DNA from: Arthrobacter sp. H-02-3
GTDB taxonomy: Bacteria; Actinomycetota; Actinomycetes; Actinomycetales; Micrococcaceae
DNA: 64,000 nucleotides
Direction: 5' to 3'
Assembly: GCF_003097355.1 (NCBI RefSeq)
Contig: NZ_PYUI01000004.1
Coordinates: 1-64,000 of the forward strand
Shown: one piece after another, positions 24,663-34,455 of the stretch
How the letters are laid out: every line of letters begins with the position of its first letter
Position numbering within the stretch: the first letter of the stretch is position 1
Program-made: the position numbers and the translations under genes
Notes under the pieces: model-generated
Database searches by the model: none
Seen by the model: only the letters and a program-made list of their open reading frames with translations
Told to the model about the DNA's origin: nothing

Positions 24663-25967
24663 ATGACTGACACCGTCGTCAAGATTGGCGTAGAGAGCGG
24701 CCGGAAGTCCCGGCTCTCTCCGGAAATCCGCCGAGGGCTGCTGGGCCTCGGGCTAGGGAACACCCTGGAGTGGTACGACTGGATGGTCTTTGGCCTTCTG
24801 TCGGCTTTCATTGGGCCAAAGTTCTTTCCGTCGCATGACCCCGTTGCCGCAACCCTGAGTGCCCTGGCTGTCTTCGCCGTCGGCTTCGCCTTCCGCCCGC
24901 TGGGCGGAATCCTGCTTGGCACCCTGGCCGACAGGATCGGACGACGGCGGGTCATGCTCTGGTCCATCATGATGATGGCAGTCACCACCCTGATCATTGC
25001 CGTGTCTCCGACCTACGACCAGATTGGCAGCGCCGCCGGCGTGATCCTGCTGGTCTGCCGCATCATCCAGGGCATCTCCACCGGCATTGAGGCCCCGCTG
25101 TCCACTGCCCACGCCGTCGAACTCGTCCCCGAGGGGCGCGAGGGCTTCGTCGCCGGTGTCATCTCCTTCTTCGTCAACTCCGGCATCCTGCTCGCCTCCC
25201 TTGTCTGCTACCTGGCGAGCCTGCTGCTCAGCGGAGTCGTCATGTCCGACTGGGGCTGGCGCGTCCCGTTCTTCGTGGGCGCTGTTTTCGGCTTCGTGGT
25301 GGTCTACCTGCGACGCACCCTTCCTGAAACCATGAAGCCCGAGGAACTGGCGGACAACTCCGCTAAGGCCGTCTGGGGCGGGGTGCGCAAGCATTGGCTG
25401 AGCGTGCTGGCCATTACGTTCGTCGTCGGAGCGGCACAGGCGTACAACTACGCCTGGAACACCGGCCTCCCGACGGCAGCCCGCAGCAGCTTCAAGGAGG
25501 ACGCGACCGCCGTCTTCGCGCTCACCACCATCCTTGGCGTCGTGCTGGTCATCGGAAGCCTCGTCATCGGCCGGCTCGTTGACGGCAAGTCGATTTCCAA
25601 GTGGTTCCTGATTACCCGTGCGCTGTCCATTCCGTCCGTCTTCCTGATGCTGATGTACGTCCGGCCCGGCATCGGCGGCTTCGCGGCCGTCCTCCTCGGC
25701 GGCTCGGTGGTGCTGGTCCTGAACATGACCCTGTACAACGTGGTCACCAGCTCCCTCATGCCGAAAAACTGCCGCGGTGCCGGCACTGCCCTCGGCTACG
25801 GAGTGGGTGTCGCTCTCTTCGGCGGCACTGCCTCCTACCTGCTGGTATGGCTCCAGTCCCTGAACGCGTCCTGGATCTTCCCCGTTTACGTGGCTGTCCT
25901 GTCGGCGCTCAGCATCGTCTTCTATCTGCTCGCCCGGAAGAAGAACGGCATCTTCATCGGACGGTGA
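24663..25967 (+). CDS. MFS transporter, metabolite:H+ symporter (MHS) family
   Basis: 434 residues with about 12 membrane segments. GLGNTLEWYDWMVFGLLSAFIG at the N-terminus is the hallmark of the MHS family (citrate, 2-oxoglutarate, shikimate, proline/betaine permeases), and the loop GTLADRIGRRRVM is the MFS motif A. It should import a carboxylate or related solute by proton symport. ATG at 24663 follows AAGGAAAAG. Divergent from the XRE-cupin regulator and carrying a mirrored copy of its promoter, so it is probably the uptake system for the substrate of the adjacent operon. Confidence 0.92.
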   Translation: MTDTVVKIGVESGRKSRLSPEIRRGLLGLGLGNTLEWYDWMVFGLLSAFIGPKFFPSHDPVAATLSALAVFAVGFAFRPLGGILLGTLADRIGRRRVMLWSIMMMAVTTLIIAVSPTYDQIGSAAGVILLVCRIIQGISTGIEAPLSTAHAVELVPEGREGFVAGVISFFVNSGILLASLVCYLASLLLSGVVMSDWGWRVPFFVGAVFGFVVVYLRRTLPETMKPEELADNSAKAVWGGVRKHWLSVLAITFVVGAAQAYNYAWNTGLPTAARSSFKEDATAVFALTTILGVVLVIGSLVIGRLVDGKSISKWFLITRALSIPSVFLMLMYVRPGIGGFAAVLLGGSVVLVLNMTLYNVVTSSLMPKNCRGAGTALGYGVGVALFGGTASYLLVWLQSLNASWIFPVYVAVLSALSIVFYLLARKKNGIFIGR

Positions 25968-26089
25968 GTACGCAGGCTCGCAAGCACAGGCACGTAAGCG
26001 CCGGCACGTTGGAACCCAGGAAGTAGGAACGGAAAGTGGGAACGCTCATGGACGCCAGTCGCCAGGAACGAAGCGGGGTGGAGGTAAAC

Positions 26090-26545
26090 GTGATCTCCTT
26101 TGAACTGGACGCGTCAGACGTGGAGCTCTATGAGGCAGCCCGCGGGCTGTTGCTCACCGCCCATCACACCGAGAACCACCGGGTGGCTGCCGCCATGCGC
26201 GGTGAGTCCGGGGCTATCTACCTCGGACTGCACATCGGCTCGAAACGACTCAACGTGTGCGCCGAATCCAGTGCCCTCGCCAATGCCCGCATGGCGCAGG
26301 AGCCATCCATCCACTCCGTGGTGGCCGTCAGCATGGACGGCGAGGGAGAACCCCAGGTCACCAACCCCTGTGGCCTCTGCCGGGAACTCCTGCGCACGTA
26401 CGGAACCGAGACGTCGGTCCTGATTGATGCAGAGGGCGAGGTGGGGAAGATCCGCATCAAGGATCTGCTGCCCTATCCCTGGATGCGGGCCGCGGAAACA
26501 GAGTGGGACACGCGTCCGCCCCGTATGGAGGAAAGCGTTAGGTAG
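26090..26545 (+). CDS. Cytidine-deaminase-like zinc hydrolase
   Basis: 151 residues of the tetrameric cytidine-deaminase fold. Zinc ligands and catalytic Glu are in VCAESSAL (Cys-Ala-Glu) and NPCGLCREL (Pro-Cys-x-x-Cys). It differs from housekeeping cytidine deaminase at the N-terminal substrate loop and carries a Trp-containing C-terminal tail (LLPYPWMRAAE), so nucleosides may not be the substrate. The GTG at 26090 has a perfect GGAGGT site, while the longer frame from 26036 does not. It follows the transporter by 122 bp and precedes a terminator, suggesting co-transcription and a deamination step in the same pathway. Confidence 0.82.
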   Translation: MISFELDASDVELYEAARGLLLTAHHTENHRVAAAMRGESGAIYLGLHIGSKRLNVCAESSALANARMAQEPSIHSVVAVSMDGEGEPQVTNPCGLCRELLRTYGTETSVLIDAEGEVGKIRIKDLLPYPWMRAAETEWDTRPPRMEESVR

Positions 26546-26592
26546 CTTCTTAGCGGCGGAAGCAATCGCAGGTGCGTCATACTGACCCGCAT

Positions 26593-26631
26593 CACGGAAG
26601 GCCGGGATCCTGAGGGTCCCGGCCTTCCGTG
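26593..26631 (+). terminator. Terminator after the deaminase-like gene
   Basis: A perfect 15-bp stem CACGGAAGGCCGGGA (26593-26607) with 26617-26631, loop 9 nt, 47 bp past the stop codon. It closes the transporter-deaminase unit. Confidence 0.85.
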
Positions 26632-26673
26632 CGCCGGACTCCCCGCCGTCGTCCGTCGCTGCGGCCGTCGTCG

Positions 26674-26764
26674 ACCGCCTCCGCTGTCGTCGACCGCCTC
26701 CGCTGTCGTCACCGCCTCCGCTGTCGTCACCGCCTCCGCTGTCGTCACCGCCTCCGCTGTCGTC
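26674..26764. repeat. Five copies of an 18-bp repeat
   Basis: ACCGCCTCCGCTGTCGTC starts at 26674, 26693, 26711, 26729 and 26747, with a decayed sixth copy at 26765. The first spacing is 19, then 18. The region is intergenic between convergent units. A minus-strand frame through it would read Asp-Asp-Ser-Gly-Gly-Gly repeats, but that frame also runs antisense through the deaminase gene and is not believed. Confidence 0.85.
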
Positions 26765-26798
26765 ACCGCCGCCGCCGTCGTGGTGCTCACAAAAGGAA

Positions 26799-26840
26799 GC
26801 TGGTGCAGCCGCCGCGTTTCCGCTAAACCACTGCACCAGC
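26799..26840 (-). terminator. Terminator after the DUF4383 gene
   Basis: GCTGGTGCAG (26799-26808) pairs with CTGCACCAGC (26831-26840), 10 bp, loop 22 nt. It lies about 54 bp past the minus-strand DUF4383 stop. Confidence 0.6.
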
Positions 26841-26893
26841 AGGTAGTACGAATTTTTTCGAATGCTATGAAACGTTACTCATTCGCGGCTCCC

Positions 26894-27379
26894 TTAGGTC
26901 CCGGGGGTTGATGACCGGGTCTTCACGTCTTCTTCAAGATGCCTTGTCATAAGCCAGCCTGCGCCAGCCATTACGATGCCCATGACCATAAAGGCCCAAT
27001 TGTCCATGGTGTTCAGCGACAGGAAGTTGGCCGCCGAATTCACGCCGACGATAAACCCGTAGATGCTCAGGACGATGTAGAGCAGGCCGGAGCCCATGAG
27101 GAAATTCCGGGCGCCCACGGCGGTCCGGGACATCGTCAAGCCGGTGGCGCCGATCGCGAGCTGAACAATGTTCAGCAACATCGACACCTGGAACAGATTC
27201 AGGAACAGGGCCTTGGAATCGGGCCCGAAGAACCTGAGTTCGCTGTAGTTCGTCGTGATGCCCGGGATGAACCCCAGGATGCCCACGACGATAAGGACGA
27301 TACCTACACCCATGCCTACGTTCTGTACATCCGTCCGACCAAAATGAACGCCATGGGCATGAGGAGATGCGGTAGTCAT
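26894..27379 (-). CDS. DUF4383 membrane protein
   Basis: 161 residues with four hydrophobic segments (about residues 17-37, 63-83, 92-112 and 122-142), matching the DUF4383 family of small actinobacterial membrane proteins of unknown function. The loop after the first segment (GITTNYSELRFFGPDSKALFLNLFQ...) is typical of the family. ATG at 27379 follows GGAGGCA; the longer open frame upstream is not plausible. Single-gene unit ended by a hairpin. Confidence 0.87.
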   Translation of the reverse strand: MTTASPHAHGVHFGRTDVQNVGMGVGIVLIVVGILGFIPGITTNYSELRFFGPDSKALFLNLFQVSMLLNIVQLAIGATGLTMSRTAVGARNFLMGSGLLYIVLSIYGFIVGVNSAANFLSLNTMDNWAFMVMGIVMAGAGWLMTRHLEEDVKTRSSTPGT

Positions 27380-27532
27380 TTGCTGCCTCCAACCACTGAT
27401 TGCGGACATTACAATTTTACGGCCCGGGTGTGGAAAAAGCGCCGGCAGCCGGGGGACGCGAATTCCGCGGATCCGCGCGTTGTGCCTGTCGGTAACCGGC
27501 CGGATGCCGGGCTCGTGGCACCATGGAACTCG

Positions 27533-28852
27533 ATGAAACTGCGCGCTGATCAGACCGGACAACGTGGCCTTCCCATGCCTTTGTGGCTGCAGGGTGCCCT
27601 CGAGTCCGCCCAGGCCGCCGTTATCTCCGCCCTTGTGGTGGCGGCGCCGATCGTCACGGTCTGGGCCACGGCGGGATTCCAGAACAGCGGGTTCGACCTC
27701 CTGGCCCGCCTCGCCGGCCAGGCCTGGCTGCTGATCCACGGCGTGCCGCTGCTGCTGGACACCGCCGGCGCCGGGTCCGCGGCTCACCCGGATTCCGGCA
27801 CGCTCTCACTGATTCCCCTGGGGCTGAGCCTCATCCCGTTCCTGCTCGCCTGGCGTGCCGGGCGTCGGCTCGCACGCGCCTCCTATACGGACCAGCTCTG
27901 GCAGGCCCTGCTCGGATCCTGGCTGATGTACGCGGGGTTCGGAATCGCCACGGGTTTCGTCTGCCGCACGTCCGACGTCGGCATCAGCCTGTGGTCCGCC
28001 GCGCTGATCCCGCTCATCCCGTTCGGACTGGGCATGGTGGTGGGCGCGCGCCGCGAGGCAGGTTCCTGGAGCCGTCTGATCGGCGTCGACGCCGTGGCCT
28101 GGCTGTCCCGCACCAGCCAGCACTCCCGCTGGGCCGGGTCCTACCTTGGTTCCGCCATCAAGGCCGGATCGGTGGCGCTGATGGCGACCCTGGCGATGGC
28201 GGGGGCCCTGCTTGCCGTCGACCTCTTCATCCACTGGAACCTTGTGGTGGCCGTGTATGAGGGGCTCGACGCCGGTGCCATCGGCGGCGCTGTCCTGACC
28301 ATTGTGCTCCTGGGCTTCCTGCCCAACCTCGTTGTGTTTGCCCTGGCGTGGATCTCCGGCGCGGGGTTTGCGCTGGGGGTCGGCTCTGCGGCCGGCCCGC
28401 TCGGAACCGCCGTCGGGCCGCTGCCGTCCATCCCCGTGTTCGCGGCGCTGCCGTCCGGGTCGTTAGACTTCGGCTTCGTGGCCCTCGTGGTGCCGGCGCT
28501 CGCCGGGGCGCTGGCCGGCTGGTGGTTCCTGCGCGAAGGCGAGAACCACTTCGACGAATGGCTGTCCATCAAGATCCGGGCCCGCTGGTTTACCGCCGCG
28601 GCGTCCACCCTGGTGCTGGGCGCGGTAATCGGTTCGGTCGCCGGGCTGCTCGCGGCGGGGCTCGCCTGGCTTGCCGGCGGGTCCGCCGGAATCGGCAGGC
28701 TGACGGAGATCGGCCCCGACCCGCTCCGCACGGCACTGTTCGTGGCCGCGGAGGTGGGGATCGGCGTCGTGATCGGCTACGCGGCCGGTCCCTGGCTGGA
28801 GCGCCAGCAGAAACTGCGGGAAGCCGATCTCGAAGCGGTCAACGGCCGCTAA
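27533..28852 (+). CDS. DUF6350 multi-pass membrane protein (PerM-like)
   Basis: 439 residues with about nine to ten hydrophobic segments and a short basic C-terminal tail (ERQQKLREADLEA). It matches DUF6350, the family of the mycobacterial membrane protein PerM (Rv0955), reported to support cell division under stress and chronic infection. In mycobacteria this gene precedes purN and purH; here purN follows 468 bp downstream with one opposite-strand gene between, so the neighbourhood is partly kept. Start at 27533 (MKLRADQ); 27575 is an alternative. Its stop overlaps the stop of the convergent gene by a few bases. Confidence 0.83.
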   Translation: MKLRADQTGQRGLPMPLWLQGALESAQAAVISALVVAAPIVTVWATAGFQNSGFDLLARLAGQAWLLIHGVPLLLDTAGAGSAAHPDSGTLSLIPLGLSLIPFLLAWRAGRRLARASYTDQLWQALLGSWLMYAGFGIATGFVCRTSDVGISLWSAALIPLIPFGLGMVVGARREAGSWSRLIGVDAVAWLSRTSQHSRWAGSYLGSAIKAGSVALMATLAMAGALLAVDLFIHWNLVVAVYEGLDAGAIGGAVLTIVLLGFLPNLVVFALAWISGAGFALGVGSAAGPLGTAVGPLPSIPVFAALPSGSLDFGFVALVVPALAGALAGWWFLREGENHFDEWLSIKIRARWFTAAASTLVLGAVIGSVAGLLAAGLAWLAGGSAGIGRLTEIGPDPLRTALFVAAEVGIGVVIGYAAGPWLERQQKLREADLEAVNGR

Positions 28853-29280
28853 CGGAACTGCGTGGGCATGGCGTTGTTGAGCTGCGTCCTGCACGCGGAC
28901 GTTGCCTGCTCCGTCAGGGCATGCCGGACGCACTGCTGGTAGTCGCGGATCTGGCTGAAGAACAGTGACGAGGCCAGGATTACCAGCAGCATCACCGCCG
29001 AGGCCACCAGCCCGGAAATCGCGCCGAACAGGACCAGCCGCGGTGCCTTGTACTTCACCGCCCGGATCAGCAACATGATGCCCAGCACAATCGCGGCCGT
29101 GGTGAGCAGGGCCGTCAGCCACAGGTAGTTGACGTCGAGCTGGAAGACGAAGAAGGCGCCCAGGACCGCGACGATAAACAGCCGAAACAGGGTGTGGGTC
29201 AGCTGCTGGGGGTCTTTGGCCGCCGCGCCGCGCGGATGCCGGCCGGGCTGGCCGCCGCCGGAGTCCGTGGGGGAATTCAT
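28849..29280 (-). CDS. Small membrane protein, function unknown
   Basis: 143 residues: a hydrophilic N-terminus (Gly/Pro/Arg-rich, about 1-27), three membrane segments (about 31-50, 54-74 and 84-106) and a C-terminal exposed tail with two Cys residues (QQCVRHAL, SACRTQL) that could form a disulfide if extracytoplasmic. No family was recognised with confidence. It is divergent from purN, only 39 bp away, and convergent with the PerM-like gene with overlapping stops. Real coding is supported by clean membrane segments and compact fit. Confidence 0.75.
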   Translation of the reverse strand: MNSPTDSGGGQPGRHPRGAAAKDPQQLTHTLFRLFIVAVLGAFFVFQLDVNYLWLTALLTTAAIVLGIMLLIRAVKYKAPRLVLFGAISGLVASAVMLLVILASSLFFSQIRDYQQCVRHALTEQATSACRTQLNNAMPTQFR

Positions 29281-29319
29281 GGTTTCCAGCCTACGCGAGC
29301 GGCCCCATAAGCTAGGACC

Positions 29320-29898
29320 ATGCGCATCGTAGTCCTCGTTTCCGGCACCGGCTCCAACCTCCAGGCAGTGATCGACGCCGTGACGTCCGGCGCGCTCGAC
29401 GTCGAGATCGCCGCCGTCGGCGCCGACCGGCCCGGAACATTCGGGGTGGAGCGCTCCGCCGCCGCCGGAATCCCGACGTTCGTGGTGGACTTCAAGGCAT
29501 ACCCGGACCGGGCTGCCTGGAACGCGGCCCTGACTGAGACCGTCGCCGCCTACGCCCCGGACGTCGTGGTGTCCTCGGGCTTCATGCGGATTGTCAGCGC
29601 CGGCTTCATCGATGCGTTCGGCGGCAAATACCTCAACACGCACCCGGCCCTGCTGCCGTCCTTCCCGGGCGCGCACGGTGTCCGCGACGCCCTGGCGTAC
29701 GGCGTGAAGGTCACCGGCTGCACCGTCCACTGGGCCGACGCCGGCGTGGACACCGGCCCCATCATCGCGCAGGAGGCCGTGGCGATCGAGGACGGCGAGA
29801 CCGAAGAGTCCCTGCACGAGCGCATCAAGGTGGTGGAGCGCCGCCTCCTGGTCTCCACGCTGGCATCCCTCGCCGCGGCCCACAACGGACGCAAGTAG
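29320..29898 (+). CDS. purN: Phosphoribosylglycinamide formyltransferase
   Basis: 192 residues. PurN transfers a formyl group from 10-formyltetrahydrofolate to GAR, the third step of purine synthesis, in the cytosol. VSGTGSNLQA at residues 7-16 binds the GAR phosphate; the active-site Asn and His are in YLNTHPALLPSFPGAHG, and the catalytic Asp in ADAGVDTGPI. Length is normal. ATG has TAGGA upstream. The usual partner purH lies 2.8 kb downstream instead of adjacent. Confidence 0.97.
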   Translation: MRIVVLVSGTGSNLQAVIDAVTSGALDVEIAAVGADRPGTFGVERSAAAGIPTFVVDFKAYPDRAAWNAALTETVAAYAPDVVVSSGFMRIVSAGFIDAFGGKYLNTHPALLPSFPGAHGVRDALAYGVKVTGCTVHWADAGVDTGPIIAQEAVAIEDGETEESLHERIKVVERRLLVSTLASLAAAHNGRK

Positions 29899-30010
29899 CG
29901 GCACTCCCAGCCCGACCAAGTAGTCGGACCCCCAAAAGCGAGTACTCCGCCGCAAAAGTCGGGTAGTGCCGAGGCAAAGACAGGTATTTCCGAGCCGGTG
30001 CAAGTAGTGG
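29890..30010. promoter_or_regulatory. Helically phased degenerate repeats upstream of the collagen-like gene
   Basis: Six GTA-centred units resembling GCAAAAGTCGGGTAGTGCCG, with the GTA at about 29895, 29920, 29942, 29963, 29984 and 30004. Spacings after the first are 22, 21, 21 and 20, two turns of the helix. They fill the space between the purN stop and the collagen-like gene, as expected for cooperative binding of a regulator; the binding protein is unknown. Confidence 0.6.
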
Positions 30011-30068
30011 AATGGCCCCGTAGTCTGGCGCAGTCTCATTCGTTCGTTGCGTCATTCGGGGGTATTCC

Positions 30069-31004
<936 letters not shown>

Positions 31005-31020
31005 CAGGGCTAGACGGCCA

Positions 31021-31067
31021 CGACGACGGCGCCTCCCACCTTCCCAAGGTGAGGGGCGCCGTCGTCG
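31021..31067 (+). terminator. Terminator after the collagen-like gene
   Basis: CGACGACGGCGCC (31021-31033) pairs with 31055-31067 over 13 bp, with an inner CACCTT/AAGGTG stem and CCC loop. It starts 16 bp past the stop and is followed by TCTGTTTG. Confidence 0.85.
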
Positions 31068-31103
31068 TCTGTTTGCTCGCGCCCCAACTCTTGGTGTCAT
31101 TCC

Positions 31104-31169
31104 CCGGATGTGCCATCACTTATGGCGGTTTCGGCGGCTCAGAGAGACCACAAGTGATAGCGCATCCGG
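31104..31169. repeat. Intergenic palindrome, copy B
   Basis: An 18-nt inverted repeat (31104-31121 with 31152-31169, 16 of 18 pairs, the rest wobble or mismatch), arms CCGGATGTGCCATCACTT. On the minus strand it reads CTATCACTTGTGG...CCATAAGTGATGG, matching copy A at 8485-8545 in arm core and in the GG...CCAT inner ends. It lies 3' of two convergent genes. Confidence 0.75.
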
Positions 31170-31184
31170 GAGTAACGACGGGAG

Positions 31185-32537
31185 TTAGTCGAGCCGGCGC
31201 TGTTTGGTTTCGGGGGCGAAGAACGCCATCCACAGCACGGACAGCAGCACCAGGCCGCCTGCCAGCGCGAACGACGTCGCGAGCCCCAGCTGCGGCCACA
31301 GGACGGCCGCGAAGATCAGCGGTCCGAACCCGGCGCCGAGCCGGGAAAACGTCGAGGCCCAGCCGAAGCCGGAACCGCGCAGCTCGGTGGGGTAGAGCTC
31401 GGAGACGTAGGCGTACAGCACGGGGATGGCCACCTGCACCACGAAGCCGAAGACCAGGAGCCAGAACACGGCCGCCGTCGGGATGTCCACCACGATTGCC
31501 ACAATCACGAGCGTCAGGGCGGAGAGCGGGCCGGTGATGGCCAGGATCCACTTGCGGCCCACGCGTTCGACGAGCAGGGCGGCCACCACCACGCCGAGGA
31601 GACCGACGGCGGCCATGGACGCCGTGGTCAGGAAGGCCTTGTACTCCTCGAAGCCGGCGCCGATCAGGATCCGCGGCATCCACGTCAGGGACAGGTAGTA
31701 CACCAGCAGGATGCTGAAGAAGAGAGCCCAAGCCGCCGTCGTGATCTTCCAGTTGAACTGCCAGAGCGCTCGCAACTGGGTCCACGCGCTGCCGGCGGAG
31801 AGCCGGGGTGCGTCCTGCGGTGCGGGCAGGCTGTAGACGCGGGGCTCGGCGCCGGTGGCCTCGACCAGGCTGTCGATCACCTTGGCGGCCTCGTCGCGGC
31901 GGCCCTTGCGGATCAAAAAGAGCGGGGACTCCGGCACACTGCGGCGGATCCAGAACACGAGCAGTGCCGGGAGCACCATGACGAGCATGGTCAGGCGCCA
32001 GTCCGCGAAGGCCGCGACCAGTCCGGCGGAGACAAAACCGCACAGGGCGGCGCCGATCGGCCACCAGCCGTCCATCGCGGTCAGTACCCGGCCGCGCTGT
32101 TTGCGGGGCGTGAACTCGCCCACCAGCGCATAGTCCACGGGGATGCAGCCGCCGAGGCCGAAGCCGGCCATGAAGCGGAACACGACGAACCACATGAAGT
32201 CGGGGGAGACCGCGCCGAGCACAGTGAAGATGGAGAAGATCAGCAACGTGGCGGTGAAGGCCTTCTTGCGGCCGATCGTGTCCGCGATGGTGCCCCAGAC
32301 GAAGGCGCCGAGGGCCATGCCGATCAGATTCGCCGTGCCGATCCAGGCGGCATCGCCGGGGCTCAGGGACCAGTGTTTGGACAGCAGCGGAATGAGGATG
32401 CCGTTGAGGGTGACGTCCCAGGCGTCGAACATGAAGCCCAGGCCGCCGATCAGGAAGATCCGGCCTTGGACCTTCCACCGCCACGGCAGTTCCTGGACCA
32501 CCTGTTCGCCGCTGGGCACAGTGGTGTACGTGTTCAT
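31185..32537 (-). CDS. MFS transporter, sugar/aromatic-acid porter type
   Basis: 450 residues with about 12 membrane segments. GTIADTIGRKKAF is MFS motif A, and GGCIPVDYALVGEFTPRKQRG and PTELRGSGFGW are the repeated family motifs found in sugar porters and aromatic acid:H+ symporters. Uptake of an organic solute by proton symport is likely; the substrate cannot be assigned. ATG at 32537 has a strong AGGAGG. Divergent from purH, with 164 bp of shared upstream DNA. Together with the collagen-like gene it separates purN from purH. Confidence 0.9.
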   Translation of the reverse strand: MNTYTTVPSGEQVVQELPWRWKVQGRIFLIGGLGFMFDAWDVTLNGILIPLLSKHWSLSPGDAAWIGTANLIGMALGAFVWGTIADTIGRKKAFTATLLIFSIFTVLGAVSPDFMWFVVFRFMAGFGLGGCIPVDYALVGEFTPRKQRGRVLTAMDGWWPIGAALCGFVSAGLVAAFADWRLTMLVMVLPALLVFWIRRSVPESPLFLIRKGRRDEAAKVIDSLVEATGAEPRVYSLPAPQDAPRLSAGSAWTQLRALWQFNWKITTAAWALFFSILLVYYLSLTWMPRILIGAGFEEYKAFLTTASMAAVGLLGVVVAALLVERVGRKWILAITGPLSALTLVIVAIVVDIPTAAVFWLLVFGFVVQVAIPVLYAYVSELYPTELRGSGFGWASTFSRLGAGFGPLIFAAVLWPQLGLATSFALAGGLVLLSVLWMAFFAPETKQRRLD

Positions 32538-32701
32538 CTTGGCCTCCTGTGTGAAAACTCTACGTGGCCCGGGCGGGGCCGGTGCATGCTTCACACTCCG
32601 GCGCGCGGGCAGCCCCGAGGGAAGGCGGAGGGCCGGGACGCGATAAACTGGCCGCATCCCCACCACCCGCGGCCCGCCGCGACATAAGACGGAGACTTTT
32701 T

Positions 32702-34387
32702 GTGAGCTTCACGCAGCTTGACCGTGTATCCATCGACCGAGTGCCCATCCGCCGGGCACTGATTTCGGTCTACGACAAGACCGGTCTGGAGGAGCTCGCC
32801 CAGGGCCTGCACGACGCCGGCGTCAAGATCGTCTCCACCGGCTCCACGGCCAAGAAGATCGCCGCCGCAGGCATCCCCGTGCAGGAAGTCGAAGAAGTCA
32901 CCGGCTCCCCGGAAATGCTGGACGGGCGCGTCAAGACCCTGCACCCGCGCGTGCACGGCGGCATCCTCGCGGACCGCCGCGTCCCGGCCCACATGCAGAC
33001 GCTGGCCGACATGGACATCGAGCCGTTCGACCTCGTCGTCGTCAACCTTTACCCCTTTGTGGAGACCGTGAAGTCCGGCGCGGCGGCCGATGACGTCGTC
33101 GAGCAGATCGACATTGGCGGCCCGGCGATGGTCCGCTCGGCCGCGAAGAACCACGCCGCCGTCGCGATCGTGGTGGACCCGGCGTCGTACGGTGCCGTCG
33201 TGGAGGCGGCCGCCTCGGGCGGCTTCGACCTGAAGACCCGACGCCGGCTCGCCGCCAAGGCCTTCGCGCACACCGCGTCCTACGACACCGCGGTGGCGAC
33301 CTGGACCGCCAGCCAGTTCCTCGACGAGGACGGCGACGGCCTGATCAACTGGCCCGCCTACGCCGGACTGGCCCTGGAACGCTCCGAGGTGCTCCGCTAC
33401 GGCGAAAACCCGCACCAGCAGGCCGCCCTGTACGTGGACAAGGCCGCCCCGGCCGGCATCGCGCAGGCCGACCAGATCCACGGCAAGGCCATGAGCTACA
33501 ACAACTTTGTCGACGCCGACGCCGCCCTGCGCGCCGCGTTCGACTTCGCCGAGCCCGCCGTCGCCATCATCAAGCACGCCAACCCCTGCGGCGTGGCCGT
33601 GGGCTCCGCCTCCGCGGCGGACCCGATCGCTGACGCCCACGCCAAGGCCCACGCCTGCGATCCCGTGTCCGCGTTCGGCGGCGTCATCGCCGCCAACCGC
33701 ACGGTCACCGCCGGCATGGCCCGAACTGTGGCGGGAATCTTCACGGAGGTCGTCATCGCGCCGGGCTTCGACGAGGAGGCCGTGGAGATCCTGTCCAAGA
33801 AGAAGAACATCCGTCTCCTGGCGCTGCCCGAGGGCTACGGCCGGTACCCGACCGAGTTCCGCCAGGTCTCCGGCGGCATGCTGGTGCAGGCCACGGACAA
33901 GGTCGACGCCGAGGGTGACAACCCCGCCAACTGGACCCTTGCCGCGGGCGACGCCGCCGATGCCGACACCCTGGCCGACCTCGCCTTCGCCTGGACCGCC
34001 TGCCGTGCCGCCAAGTCCAACGCCATCCTGCTCGCGGACAACGGTGCCGCCGTCGGCATCGGCATGGGCCAGGTCAACCGGCTTGATTCCTGCAAGCTCG
34101 CCGTGGAGCGCGCCAACACGCTCGGCGTCACCGTGGAGTCCGACGTCGACGCCGCCGGCGGCGCGGCCGGCACCGACGCCAGCGAGGCCCCCGAGCGTGC
34201 CCGCGGTGCGGTGGCGGCATCGGACGCGTTCTTCCCGTTCGCCGACGGCCTGCAGATCCTGATCGACGCCGGCGTTCGGGCCGTGGTCCAGCCCGGCGGC
34301 TCCGTCCGGGATGAGGAAGTCATCGCCGCGGCCAACGCCGCCGGCATCACGATGTACTTCACGGGAGCCCGCCACTTCTTCCACTAG
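32702..34387 (+). CDS. purH: AICAR transformylase/IMP cyclohydrolase
   Basis: 561 residues, bifunctional, last two steps of de novo purine synthesis. The N-terminal IMP cyclohydrolase domain (about 15-220) has [14 protein letters not shown] and [10 protein letters not shown]; the C-terminal transformylase domain has [25 protein letters not shown] (catalytic Lys-His) and [16 protein letters not shown] start at 32702 with GGAGA upstream; the open frame extends further 5' but with no support. An insertion-like Ala/Gly stretch ([22 protein letters not shown]) is found near the C-terminal end. Confidence 0.97.
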   Translation: MSFTQLDRVSIDRVPIRRALISVYDKTGLEELAQGLHDAGVKIVSTGSTAKKIAAAGIPVQEVEEVTGSPEMLDGRVKTLHPRVHGGILADRRVPAHMQTLADMDIEPFDLVVVNLYPFVETVKSGAAADDVVEQIDIGGPAMVRSAAKNHAAVAIVVDPASYGAVVEAAASGGFDLKTRRRLAAKAFAHTASYDTAVATWTASQFLDEDGDGLINWPAYAGLALERSEVLRYGENPHQQAALYVDKAAPAGIAQADQIHGKAMSYNNFVDADAALRAAFDFAEPAVAIIKHANPCGVAVGSASAADPIADAHAKAHACDPVSAFGGVIAANRTVTAGMARTVAGIFTEVVIAPGFDEEAVEILSKKKNIRLLALPEGYGRYPTEFRQVSGGMLVQATDKVDAEGDNPANWTLAAGDAADADTLADLAFAWTACRAAKSNAILLADNGAAVGIGMGQVNRLDSCKLAVERANTLGVTVESDVDAAGGAAGTDASEAPERARGAVAASDAFFPFADGLQILIDAGVRAVVQPGGSVRDEEVIAAANAAGITMYFTGARHFFH

Positions 34388-34455
34388 GAGTCCGCGGATC
34401 CAGCTGCACACATCCGCGGTTCCCGCTGCACACGGAAGCCGCCGCAGTAGAAGCC

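Noticed and set aside
26114..26836. A 240-codon minus-strand frame with Asp-Asp-Ser-Gly-Gly-Gly repeats
   Set aside because: It runs antisense through the deaminase-like gene and a terminator; its repeats come from the 18-bp minisatellite.
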